From Allacma fusca (Eukaryota; Arthropoda; Collembola; Symphypleona; Sminthuridae): a stretch of 64,000 bases of DNA. This document shows, piece after piece, positions 1 through 11,002 of the stretch (its first letter is position 1; every line of letters begins with the position of its first letter). The notes under the pieces are model-generated. The model was not told the DNA's origin, searched no databases, and worked only from the letters and a program-made list of their open reading frames with translations. Where the stretch lies: positions 45,952,847 to 46,016,846 of the forward strand of contig OX359248.1 in assembly GCA_947179485.1 (NCBI GenBank). Direction: 5' to 3'. A program made the translations under genes and the position numbers.

Positions 1-121
1 GTGTATTTAATGCTACTTTAATTGAGTTCCTGATATTTGAATTTATATCTGCATAAATCCGTTTGTGGTGCTTTGTTGTTATTGATACGATAATTTTTTA
101 ACATTTTAATACAGTCAGACG
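1..121. other. Upstream flank or intron end of the first gene
   Basis: AT-rich sequence before the first coding exon. The frame of the ATG at 122 is closed by a TAA at 107-109. An acceptor-like AATACAG ends at 114, so the ATG-containing exon could begin at 115 as an internal exon (open from there through the ATG) rather than hold the true start. Nothing else is visible. Confidence 0.4.
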
Positions 122-1872
122 ATGGTTGGCGAAATTCGAAATTTGTACGAAGAATTAGCTGCAAAATATAAATCATGCCGGGAATGTTACGAGATAACGA
201 AGGCTGCCCATTTGTCTGAAGCATTTACTTTTAATCGCATTGTGATTCAAAAAGCTATCAAGAATCACGAAATTCGGGTAAAGGAAGGGACAGATATTTG
301 TTGTTTCAGTAAGTAATGTAATTTTTCAGCATTTCTGACTTTGTTTAAATGCATAGTCTTTGTGTAACCCCGAAATATCATTTATTCACGCAGAATCCAA
401 AACGCACATAATATCCAGCTTGCTAAGTGCGTATAATAGGCCGTGGCTTTGGAGTGCGTTGTGCTTAATTTTTCACAGTGATAAACTGCTTGCGGATGAC
501 ATCGATATGATGAATTTCATTGACGAAAAGTGAGTTACATTGAATTTGCAAGATTATTTCTGTAGTTTTTCTTTGCATAATAATATTTAGTTAAAAGGCT
601 TTTCCATTGATTAGCCTTTGCCCTTGAAAAAAAAATTACTTCCATAGTTTACTAGAAGTCCTTTGCAATTTTAATTAAAATTTGATTCAGTAGTTTGATT
701 TTTTATTATCACTTATTGTTTTACAGTTTGTTTTGGAACAGTGAACTAATGGACTTTGAGAATGATGGAGGAGCAACACCTAAAGAATTTTTGGATAGTT
801 TGGTTCCAAAATTTCTGCAAAATTTCTTGGAAATTATTTATTTGTTAGACGCCACTGGAATTCCGTATGTATTTGTTCCAAATAACTCTACGGTAATGAC
901 TGAAGTTTACATACCCTCAAGCCCAAATCAATGACAACATTGCTCATAAAAAGAATTTTGAATTTATTACTGTCAGTGTTCTAATTTAACTTTCCTATAT
1001 AAATATAATATTTTCAGAAAAAATTTCTGGGGCAGTTTGAAGCTGAGTATTTGGAATGTACAGAGCTTCTTGTAGTTCTAAACAGCATACCTGTTAAGAT
1101 CAACAAACTTTTGGACCCAATTCATTATATTGTGCAAGATAATCTTCGTGGTCCTAATCTCTTAGCTTGGACTAACATTGTGTAAGTACCATAATATTTG
1201 GACGTAGTGAGTAATTGTGTGAGATTTAATAATTATTTCGTTTTTAAGCTACAGTCCACCTCCCTGTGGAACATATTGAGCAATAGTTTTTTTTGTATAT
1301 TGTACTTAGTTACAAATTCAATTCACGAGAAATTCTTCGAAATTATGTTGGAGCTAAATGAAGTATCTAAATTGTTTTGTATCACTTCTTCTAAAAGAAG
1401 TTTTAAAAAACTGTGTTGAAATGCGACTACTTTAACAACATTCACATTTACGCATTCCAACATTATTTCTTAAAACTGTGTCTTATTGCTTTTCTTCTAG
1501 TCTTCTGTTGACATCAATGAAGTCTTATATACTTATTATAATATATAATTTTAATTGCTTTAGAAGAAATATTGCAATAATGTTTCAATATTTTTTCCAC
1601 TATACAGCAGAATCGTACAAGAATTGGTTGGCAATGATCCCAAGAGACCAGAATTAATGTTTAACTCTTCCAGTATCGAATCAGCCAGAAATAGCCTCCG
1701 AGCTTCTTTGGAAGAAGCAAATAAAATTGGAGTTCCATGTCAAGTACTCCCAGAAGAAATTGATTGGTTCTTTTACGGCTGTTCATCAATGCTTGACGAA
1801 AAGTTGTTATGGCAGTTGGTCCTTCGTCTGCGGATTTCGCAAACTAAAAAAATGCAAGGAAGTGAAGAATAA
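122..1872 (+). CDS. Five-exon protein-coding gene, unrecognised 305-residue product (possibly 5'-incomplete)
   Basis: I do not recognise this protein. Five exons join in one frame: 122-308, 394-529, 727-892, 1018-1181 and 1608-1872, ending at a TAA. Donors are GTAAGT, GTGAGT, GTAATG and GTAAGT; acceptors all end in CAG. Intron phases are 1, 2, 0, 2, and the coding length is exactly 306 codons including the stop, which is strong evidence for a real gene. The last acceptor is a tandem CAGCAG (1605-1610), so either site keeps the frame and adds or drops one Arg at residue 219. The product has no signal peptide. A hydrophobic, tryptophan-bearing patch lies near residues 79-89 (RPWLWSALCLIF), an acidic stretch near 97-115, and a helical, leucine-rich region around 125-150 (SLVPKFLQNFLEIIYLL). 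The C-terminus is basic then acidic (RISQTKKMQGSEE). It looks soluble and mainly helical. The first exon may be internal, because an acceptor-like site lies at 115. Confidence 0.85.
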
Positions 1873-3990
1873 AATAGAAATATCTACACAAAATAATTTA
1901 AGCTAATTTTTTTTACTAACTTGGTAAGCTTTGTTGAACCTTTTTGCATGATGTATATTTGTATTGTGTAGTACCAATATTTTTATGTAGTCTAGAATGA
2001 ATCGTCCAAGTTTTTCAACTGTAGATTTCACTTTTGTGTATTAATTTAATTTAAGTTAAGTAATTACGTAATATTTAAGTAAACACAAAATAATTTCGGC
2101 GTTTTTAGTAAACAATATGATAAAAGCAACATAGTTTTTTAAAAGTTGAACCACGTAATAATGACTTATTCACCGTAATGCATACACAATACTAGCACCG
2201 TTGATTTGGGATAAACAAGATTTTTGAGGAAACCAGGAATCTTTTGAATTTTGCAATGTTTCTTGAGTTTCACAGCATGAACTCAATTCATACGCAGCAA
2301 AGTTTAAGATATAACTTGCTAATGTAGGAGACTCAAAATTGTTTTTCCAAAACCTAGTTACTAAATATTAGGTCTACGTAAGATACTGTAGTTTGAAATT
2401 AAAGTTCCTCCTGAACTAGACTTAAACACAATTACCAGTAATTATTATTGGCATACGTCTTTTCTCAATTCGTTCAATTATTCCATTCTCCCGTTTTGTT
2501 AGACTTCGTATCAAGCAGGACAAGCATACACAACTATCAACATTTATGTACATACAATAAATAGTCCTGGAGTTGTAAATTGGAATTCCTATACTTTTCT
2601 TATACCTATTTGTCGTGCCAACTGACTGATCTACATATACGTGAGCACAACTACGTTTTGTTATATTTGCGGGTCCCAATTGGCAAGATAATCTCACCAG
2701 CAAACTTGATCGACATTGGAATATTTTTATTTCGCCGCTGGGATTGATAATTTGCGGGCATTCGGTTAAAATTTATTTTGTTTTCAGATATTAAATAGTG
2801 TGTACTTTAGAAGCCGAATTAATTTTGTAATTACTTCCGCTGCGGCAACTTCATCTACAATAAAATAGTTACAAAATACAAATATGAAGATGATTTTAAA
2901 ATGTGTCCCAAAAAGTACAAAACTAGGTAATGAAAGGTATCCCAGTCCCAGCTTTCAATATGCTTAATTACAGCTTACAGTACTTATATTACATTAAAAA
3001 GCAATGGTTGGAATATGTACATCCAAATCTAGATTTAACGGATACTCTTGGCAGTAGTGCAGACGTGTCCAAAATACACTAAAAGCGTAACTTCGTTTAC
3101 GAATCAAGTTACGAGATAAATTTTCTTGAACACTTTTTCCGAAATACTATCTTGAAAATTTTTTTCCTGCAAAATATTTTTGCCTTAGCTCTAATACATT
3201 GCTCACGAATCCACTTGCACTAAGTAAACTTAAGCTTAGAATTAAACTGGCGATATCTATCCCGGATCCCGGATTGCAGTTCCACGTTGTCAAATATAGT
3301 AAAAGTAAAATTCACTTTCAGTAGCAAACATCATGATCTTTTTCGTATGGGTGCGTTTACAATATGGGAAAAATATTTTAAATTCAGAATTTTAAATGCA
3401 TTTAACATTGGTATTTTCCGTAGCTGGACGAACAAAAAACCAACGGAAATTTCGAAAATTTGTTTGTGGTGTGTACATACGCTAAAGCACAAAATTATAC
3501 AATTCAGCAAAAAAATCATAATTGCATGGAAATGGATAATTTCAGTAAAATTTGCGAAATTACAGAAAGTTGGATTGTTTGTAATACATGGACATCTGAA
3601 TCCACTGCGAATACCCGTGTTAAAATGCGTTTAAAATTATAAACCTAATCATTTTGCTTCCGTAAAGTCGCTCAGCGTGATTATAATGAACAGACCCCGA
3701 CGAAAAAGCTCATGATTTTTGCTACTAACAATGAATCCAAATTTTACTTTGACTATATTTGTCGATGTGGAACAGCAATCAGATATGTAGATAGATGTCG
3801 CCCCAGTTCTCTATATTTTAGCATTTCACTTACAGTGCAGTGGAATCGTTAGTAACGTGTACAGAGTTAGAGCAAAAACTTCAAGCTCTGCAAAACCTTT
3901 TGTTAATATTATTTTTATTTTGCTATGTGCCTCCATCTTCGAATGCAGGAAAGAATATATTTAGCACCAGGTGTCTCATATCATTCCTCT
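1873..3990. other. AT-rich intergenic DNA, no gene seen
   Basis: An AATAAA overlaps the stop codon of the upstream gene (from about 1869), and further AT-rich tracts could serve its 3' end, but I cannot place the cleavage site. Open stretches on both strands here are short, without recognisable protein character or matched splice sites. I see no clear repeat. Confidence 0.5.
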
Positions 3991-4844
3991 CTATCCCATT
4001 TAACCCTAGATTACCTAAGCTATTGAACTTACGCCAGGGCCCAAGCTATGGTCAGCCTGGCCAAGACCTTTAACATAGGGGCCATATACATATTATGCCC
4101 TTTTTGTTTTCAGAGTTAACAACAATGAACCTAAGCTGGTATATTGCAATAAGCTATGATTATTTACATAATAGTACCAATAATAAATTGTAGGTCAATG
4201 TGAGTGACCTGGGGTCATGGTTTGAAATGAGTGCCTTTTTTTGCATGTGAATGGTCGGGGATTTTCGGTTTGGGTGGGATATGTGGTAATGACTGATTTG
4301 TATTAACCAGAGATACACGTTGGTGCTGGTTGCAGTGTTCGCACAAAACAGCTCGAAAGCTGGTTGACCGATTTTGTTCAAAATTCACCATTCAGCAGCA
4401 TTTTAAATTCCTCAGGTCAGATTTTTTAGAGAAAAAAGACTTTAGCACAGAAATTTGACACTGATTTTTTATGAACATTCCATTGTTAGTTTTTTTAAAA
4501 GAGTTTCACAAATTAATTCCAAATAGGTTCAATTCTCAAAATGTTCGAAGAAACCTCAAAGCCTTACTTGGCGAATTAAAAATGCAACTGAATAATGAAT
4601 ATTTGACACATAAAATTTTGAATGGTTCTTTCATTTTTCACATATTTGCATATAATTAGCATGATCCTAATTATGCGTTCAGAGTGACGGTTTCATTATT
4701 ATTATTATCACTAGACCGAGTAAGTTGGCAAAGAAAATCGCGTATTATTTTAAAAGTAAGTCAAGGGTAGTTCAAGTCGTCATTGTTGTGTCACGCCTGT
4801 TGTCGAGCTAGCTCCTACATAGTTCAAGTCAGTGTAGGTCAATT

Positions 4845-4946
4845 CAGTCAGTCATTTCAGCCAGTCATTTCAGTCAGTCATTTCAGTCAGTCATTTCAGC
4901 CAGTCATTTCAGTCAGTCATTTCAGTCAGTCATTTCAGTCAGTCAC
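4845..4946. repeat. 13-bp minisatellite (CAGTCAGTCATTT)
   Basis: About 7.8 head-to-tail copies of CAGTCAGTCATTT, with copies starting at 4845, 4858, 4871, 4884, 4897, 4910, 4923 and 4936. Two units carry CAGC in place of CAGT, in a pattern (second and fifth units) that suggests duplication of a three-unit block. Confidence 0.95.
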
Positions 4947-5442
4947 ATGAAAGATTGTATGTGAAACATATTTCGTATTTTGTTTGTGGTAAATGAATTA
5001 AGGTATTTTGCAACATGCCAACTATATTTTGAATTTCGTATTTTAAAAATCTACGAATGTTATAGTATTTTGTATATATTTATCTTGTTTGCCTAACCCG
5101 TACCAAAAATTTAAAATACATAGCTCTGGCAACTGTAATGTGAGGATTATAAAGATGGTGAAAGTAGCGATCCGAATATAAAATCCGTAAATAAATTATC
5201 CACGAGTTATAAGGTTTTTCGTTAAACATTATTCTGTATCTAGGGTAATGCTAATCAACTTTGATCTACAGAAGTGCAAAACTCTAAGCTCTTATCACGT
5301 GTTAATTAACTTGAATATAATGCTTTGAATGATCAAGCTTGTGGTACAGATACATCCGAGATATATATTTTTAGAGTATTTTATTAAGTATTTTATATTT
5401 CAAATAACAACTAACGCCCAATTTTATTATTATCGTTCTCAC

Positions 5443-5753
5443 CAGGGGTCAAAGATTTTTGTGGGAAGTCGGGAAGAATCTTCACAGGGAAAAATATTTT
5501 TGGTAGGGAAAATCTCAAAAGGAAGGGATTATTTTTTGCGAACATTGATTTTTAAATTCGTTGACCTTGTTTTGACAGGGATTTTGAAGTCTTGTAGGGA
5601 AATTATTTGTACCAACAGGGATTTTTAAAATCCTTGAGCTTTTTTTCACAATGATTTTTGAAATCGTTGAGGACCTTCCCACATGGACATAAAATCCAGC
5701 GGGGAAATTCAGAAATGATCTTCTAGGGAGATTTACAATAATTCGACCCCCTG
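5443..5753. mobile_element. hAT-type MITE with intact 8-bp target duplication
   Basis: The element begins CAGGGGTCAAAG and ends TTCGACCCCCTG, giving short imperfect terminal inverted repeats of the CAGGGG kind known from the hAT superfamily. It is flanked on both sides by the perfect 8-bp duplication GTTCTCAC (5435-5442 and 5754-5761), the duplication length typical of hAT elements. At 311 bp it has no coding capacity. The interior is built of repeated AGGGATTTTT and AAATC words in both orientations. The unbroken duplication suggests a fairly young insertion. Confidence 0.9.
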
Positions 5754-5761
5754 GTTCTCAC

Positions 5762-6689
5762 GTTGGTAAAATGTGTATAGCCTTCTTAAATTATAATTTC
5801 TGCTCGCATAATAATTATTGTGGCATTCTATTATGAATTTGGTTTCGGATCATAAGTACTATAGGTTGTTCTAAAGTATTACTGGCCTATGGTAACTTTC
5901 AAGACGTCAAATTACTAGAATGTTTACTAGAAAAATTAAATTAGCGTCAAAACTTAAGCTTAAATTTGTATTACATTCGGATTATTGAGGTTGGAGTTAC
6001 GGCAATCACTAATAGCAAACGAGATACGTACCCCAGAGGGGGGTACGCAAGCAAAATTTTCCCATTGTTTTCAAGAACTGACGAGGCATCCCAAATCCAA
6101 GAAAATAATTTGCTGAATTCACGCACAACTGGTCACAGGTCAAGGGTCACAGTGATGACCCTGTACTGATCTTGACTTCCTGTTGAGTCTTTTGTGAACT
6201 TGCGACTTTAGTAGTCCCCCATGATCCACCTGCATTGCTTATTTTACAAGCCTAATAACGCATGGGGGTTAGGCCAGAATATATGAATGCTCCCCATAAA
6301 GTATACTGCGTCGTATGTTTACTATGGAAAATGGCCGCCAAATTCTAATTTTGGAATCTTTTAGAATTTTTTCCCGCTGAACCTCTGGACCAATTTAAAT
6401 TAAATTTTTACTGTAGGTCACTAACATGTCAAAGAACGATTACAAAAATTACTGACTTGACCCGTTTAAATTTGCTCTAACAAAAATTAAAATTTCCTCA
6501 AAATTTTCCACTCGTGGCCGGCCTGACCATAGCTTGGGTAATCTAGGGTTAATGAACAACAGCGCAAAATATGTAACTCCCCCATTTTGAAACAATTTTT
6601 TCCCCAGATTTTTCAAAAAAAGGGGATTAGTTTCGGATTGCCAACATTGCAGTTTTTTGTTTAGAGGTAAATATTTTCTGAAAATTTCT
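5762..6689. other. Non-coding DNA with a hairpin
   Basis: No gene seen. A perfect short hairpin (CGTACCCC, AGAG loop, GGGGTACG with one extra G) lies near 6027-6047. The right arm of the diverged inverted-repeat element ends at about 6552. Confidence 0.4.
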
Positions 6690-6800
6690 TTTGACATTCA
6701 TTTGTAGAAAATTTTATGGATTTTCCGAGGAGCTTATATATAGCTCTTCGGATATATCCGACAGGTCTCTACATTGTGAATTGTGGACAGGACCAAGAAT
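6690..6800 (+). repeat. Dispersed repeat family B, copy 1
   Basis: Reads TTGACATTCATTTGTAGAAA, then about 60 bp later GGTCTCTACATT and GAATTGTGGACA. The same ordered words occur at 49836-50126 on this strand and, inverted, at 17030-17125, 30515-30648 and 40915-41066. No coding content. The family is not one I can name. Confidence 0.6.
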
Positions 6801-9104
6801 GATCAAGAGTGTGATCAAAACAAATGACAAGACTAAAAACCTCTCCTTTTCACGTCTTATTCACTTTCTATTCTGAGATTTTTCCAACCTTCCTTTCTAG
6901 CTTCACCATTAATGTCCGAAACCCTGGACAAAGCGAAGTATCATCTAGCTATCTCCCATTTTCCCAACGATTTTGCCATTAAAAATTGTACAGTAATTGT
7001 TACTTTTGAAGTCGCTAAAAATGTTCTTCGACGAACTAAAAAATAAATTTTGGAGAATGAAATCAGCTGGGAAATCTTTACCTACTAATACCTCGGTAAT
7101 GCTGATAATTATGAGTCGGAGGCTTTGACATCTCTCCGGAAGCAGGTTCAAAGGACGTTGAGGATAATCCCAATGAGTACGAGGTAAACATTGTTTTCAT
7201 AGTTTCATTAGTAGATACAAAGATTTGCCATAACAATTAGACCTGAGCCAGTATTAATATAATTTTTCGATAATATCAATGACATTCTAGGCCTGTGATA
7301 AGTGTGGGAGCTTAAATTATGTTTGGAAATCATTTTAATTGAATTTGTGTTAATTTATCTTCAGCTCAAGCATTATTTAAGTAATTATTGTTTTATGTGC
7401 AAAGAGTAAATAAAAAATGAGGTTTTTAAAAATCAATGATGCTTTTAAGGCTTTAAAAGTGAAAAAATGGCATTTGATATGGAATAAATTAGAACAATAA
7501 TGAACGAAACGAATAATCTCGAGTGGAAACAAAACTTCAGCTACTATACTATTGTAGCAACATTGTTGTCTAGCATTGTGTTCTCTGCTCGTGATTCCCG
7601 GGAATTAATATTTAGTATCGTACGTATGCATAATATACTAATCGGTCTCACCCTATATGCTTTGTTTCGTTCTTTATTGCTGTAATATCTCCCACTTCAA
7701 ATGCTAGTTTTCACTTTAGAGCCGTTACGGCATCTAAAAAAAACTTTTTTAAAGCCTCGTTTTTTATTCAATTGTTTTCGAAATTTTCTTGATTTTATGA
7801 GTCTATAATGTCTATATAATAGTAACACATTAAAATTCTCATGAAATTCAAATAATTTAATTAGTTGTTATTATAAAAAGACTTCAAGTTTTGTTTTGAA
7901 TATAGAAGGTTATGATTATGGCAACTATAATTCGCATTTTTAAGCAATTAATTTTTAATGGCCTGAGCCCTTGGTTACATCATAAGAATTTGCACATTAG
8001 CTTGTATCAGGCATACATATGCGCAAATTTTAATCATAGTTGATGTGGGGGAAGACCTTTAAAAAAATGCAATGTACTAGGATAGGCGATCCCGTAAGTT
8101 CATGTGAAAACTTAGGTATAAAGAGCTTCAGATCTCGTAAACTATACATGCTGAAGAGGTGAATTAAGCATTGGACGTTCTACAAATGTTGTCATTGACT
8201 TTAAACCCTTAATACTCGAATTTGGTCAAAGGGTGTAGAAGTTATCCTCAAATCATTTTTATAGGGGGGGGGGAGTAAGTTCATATCTACGCCTTGCGTT
8301 TTTTCCGAAACGAGTGTTTAAGAAGTTGAAAATTCTAATTTTAGCAAATCAGTAAAGAAAAGCATGCCCGTAAAAACAGCCGCGCAGGGCTTAAAACTGG
8401 TCACGTAAAGCTCACTATTGCTACATGAAATATTGACTATGTTACAAAAAAATGATATGTACTGTTTTGTTTTAAAACTTTATTATTCTATGAAAGTCGG
8501 AAACAATAAGGAAGTGGGAAAAACTGGAATATGACGTGCAATAGCCGCTACTTGAGCAAGGAACTTGCTTTTAAAATTCTCTGCTAGAGAAAAAATGTGT
8601 CTCAAGATTTCTCATCAAAGGTAATGTGTAAATTAAATATTCTCCAATATCTTGTTTTAAATACGAGAAATAATAATATTATTTAGCTGACTTGCTTAAA
8701 ATTCTAGAACTTCAATGTCGATATGGATGTACAATCACATATTTATTTGAAAGTCCAGTTTTTTTCAGACGGGCTTGAAAATGGTTGTTCATGATCAAGC
8801 AGCTACTTGAGAGGTCAGGTTCAATTTTTTGAAGTACTTTCCCCGTAACTTGATCATGAGCAAGTACAGTCGACGTCATTTTTGGCTTGAACTTTACTTG
8901 AATTTTCAAGTCGAGTTCGTTTGTTTTTCTATAATTACATGTGATATGTTCATGAACTTGATTTTTTACTCTCACCGCTGGTAGTATCTTGCCAGTTATA
9001 TTTTCAAGTCACCTTGAGATTTTTACCAGCAACGTTCAAAATACCTGGTGTACATAAATCTAGTTCTTTAGCTATTTTTATATTTCAATAAAAATCACCT
9101 GCAA
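6801..9104. other. AT-rich non-coding DNA
   Basis: No convincing gene. A run of ten G's lies near 8263-8273. At 8740-8960 are diverged words (CTTTCCCCGTAACTTGATCA, GAGCAAGTAC, ACTTGAATTTTCAAG) that resemble the left flank of the 11-bp satellite near 10960-11000. Confidence 0.4.
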
Positions 9105-9126
9105 TCAGAACTAGCTGAGTCACTGA

Positions 9127-10299
9127 GGGGCGATGCGCCACTACATGATTTAATAGCATGAACTAGTAACAGAAACGCCATAATACGTTTATTCGCATGC
9201 CATTTATTCATCAAGCGGATAATGTCAACTACGAGGAAAAATCGATTTATGATCCATGAATACCTTACTTCCAAAGTCAATTTAATTTACCTGAAATGGA
9301 AACAATAGGATTGTATATAGGTACACGTGGAACAATTTCAACATTTTTTGTAAAATTTCTAAAACGATTTAGAATTTCAAATACTGTTATTGATGAAGTA
9401 GTGGCAATAGTGCTAAAAAGTGGTGCTTTAATATGTAATAATCATTTATGCAGAAAACATTATAGTATCATACATGATATAATACACTAGGAAATAGTAT
9501 ACTCTGTCAATGTATGGCTTCTTCTGTTGAGAAGCAGTGTCAATAAAGTCATTATATATATATATATATACTGGCCATTAAAGCACTTAAACATACCGGT
9601 GTGTAATAAACCTTTTGTGAGTAAACTCATCCACGTACGTACATGTACATCTTTTTAAGGGGCGAAGCGAAGCTGAAAGGCCCTATTAGATTTGTCGGGG
9701 TGTCTGACATCGCGTTAACTGCTGATCTAATGACACCAGGCAATTCCATTTTTTCTAGGAGCAGATTATGTCAAAAGTAAGAAACATAATGTTTTTGAAG
9801 GAGTTCGGGTCATCCGTTTAACCTCCGAAAATTAAAGTTAGAGGTCACGTATAAACACACATGTAAATACATAAACTTCGAAAGTGGCATGTTAAGCATG
9901 CGCCATATGAAGTACTATTTGTCGATTATATTAAATTATCTTTCACATCAACCGGTAGATGTCGCACTAGCACATGCGTAATTTGAATATGAACGTTTTT
10001 TAAAACTTTGTATACGATTACTGATAACGATTATACGCAGGAATTTTAATTAATAGTTAAATCAGCATAATACCAACAGTGCAAAAGTGTCTGTGTTTGT
10101 ATGTACGCAGATTAATTCATCCGAAGGCATTATAATGCGCACCGGTGTGCATAGACATTTTACTGACAAATAGTCAACTCTCACTCGTATATTTATAAAC
10201 ATTTGAGAGTATTGTATTTAAAAGGGAACGGATAGTTACCAACTTAAGCTATTGCATCAGTTAATGACGCTCCGCCCCTCGGTGATTTATCACGTAGTG
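9127..10299. mobile_element. Possible older copy of the GGGGCG fold-back family, interleaved with 9659-10730
   Basis: A TCACTGAGGGGCG word at 9120-9132 faces its near-complement CGCCCCTCGGTGA at 10273-10285, which is followed by TTTATCACGTAGTG ending at 10299. The same tail follows the right end of the 18544-19333 element (CGCCCC, TGACTTAGCACGTAGTG). The two ends interleave with rather than nest in the 9659-10730 element, so at least one of the pairings may be a composite or chance product. Confidence 0.3.
9551..9572. repeat. (AT)n microsatellite
   Basis: A short run of about ten TA dinucleotides. Confidence 0.9.
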
Positions 10300-10730
10300 T
10301 GGATCACATACGATTTTTTGCACCGTTATTATTACACAGTTAGTTATAACAATTAAACCATTTTCCCTCGTATAATCGTAATCAGTACAAGTACGTAATT
10401 TTGAACAACGTTTAAAATCGAAATTGTTCGTGCGACATCCACCGTTCGATGGAAAAGAAAATTCAATGTAAATAACAAATCACACCATAGATGGCGCAAG
10501 CTATACTTCCCGGTTTCCATACATATGTATTTGCATGTGTTTATACGTGACCTTTCATTCTGAGGTCACACGACTGACCCGTTCTCTTTCTAATAATAAA
10601 CTTCTTACTTTTACCTAATCCATCCCTACAAGAAATTTGAGCTGCCTGGCGTAGTTCGGCAATTATCGTCCGGATAGACAAGCAGACACCTCGACATTCG
10701 TAATAGGGACTTTCTATACCGCTTCGCCCC
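9659..10730. mobile_element. Fold-back (long terminal inverted repeat) DNA element, GGGGCGAAG family
   Basis: The left end GGGGCGAAGCG and right end CGCTTCGCCCC (read with one base offset) open two arms that match each other inverted for roughly 370 bp. Paired words include GGTGTCTG with CAGACACC near the tips, GGTCACGTATAAACACA with its complement further in, GATGTCGCAC with GTGCGACATC, and ACGATTATACG with CGTATAATCGT near the inner limits. The loop (about 10045-10365) holds a GCGCACCGGTGTGC palindrome. No transposase is present. Related copies lie at 15980-16304 and 18544-19333. I see no clean target duplication, so the superfamily is left open. Confidence 0.75.
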
Positions 10731-11002
10731 TGAAAATTGGTGTACCGGGTAAGTTCAATGCGCAGACCACACATTTTAGTCAGAAACGTATAATTTCGTA
10801 GATATGAGAGCCAGCGCTGCGCTCAAGCCAAGTATATGTAATTGACTTGACTATGAACTTGACCTGAACATGAAACTTAGGTATTTTTTCTGACCATCTT
10901 GAACCATGGTGGTTCAAGTTCAAACAATTACTTAAAAATTCATGTTCACGCATTCAAGGACTTTCCCCATAACTTAAAAATTGAACATGGTCAAGTACAT
11001 TC
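10731..11002. other. Left flank of the 11-bp satellite
   Basis: Carries degenerate forms of the satellite words (ACTTGACCTGAACATG near 10858, GACCATCTTGAACCATG near 10892, AACATGGTCAAGTAC near 10984). The array therefore grades into older, diverged units rather than starting abruptly. No gene. Confidence 0.6.

Larger units (their letters stand above)
3990..6560. mobile_element. Diverged inverted-repeat element (long-TIR type), superfamily unknown
   Basis: Two blocks are inverted relative to each other. TTAACCCTAGATTACC at 4000 recurs as its complement ending at 6552, and CAAGCTATGGTCAG at 4042-4055 recurs as its complement at 6523-6536. In the left arm these words are separated by about 20 extra bases that duplicate an AAGCT word. 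A looser inverted match (GGGG..CAT..CATAT..T..GCC) lies near 4078-4105 against about 6260-6300. The interior holds a 13-bp minisatellite and a later hAT-type insertion. I see no transposase and no clear target duplication, so the outer limits are approximate. It could instead be two separately inserted copies in opposite orientation. Confidence 0.4.

Noticed and set aside
4845-4946. CRISPR-like array
   Set aside because: The 13-bp units are contiguous with no spacers, and the DNA is eukaryotic; it is a minisatellite.
9659-9680. Helitron end (CTRR with hairpin) for the GGGGCGAAG family
   Set aside because: The complement of some ends gives CTGA or CTAG, but the tetramer is not constant between copies, and both ends are inverted repeats, which Helitrons lack.
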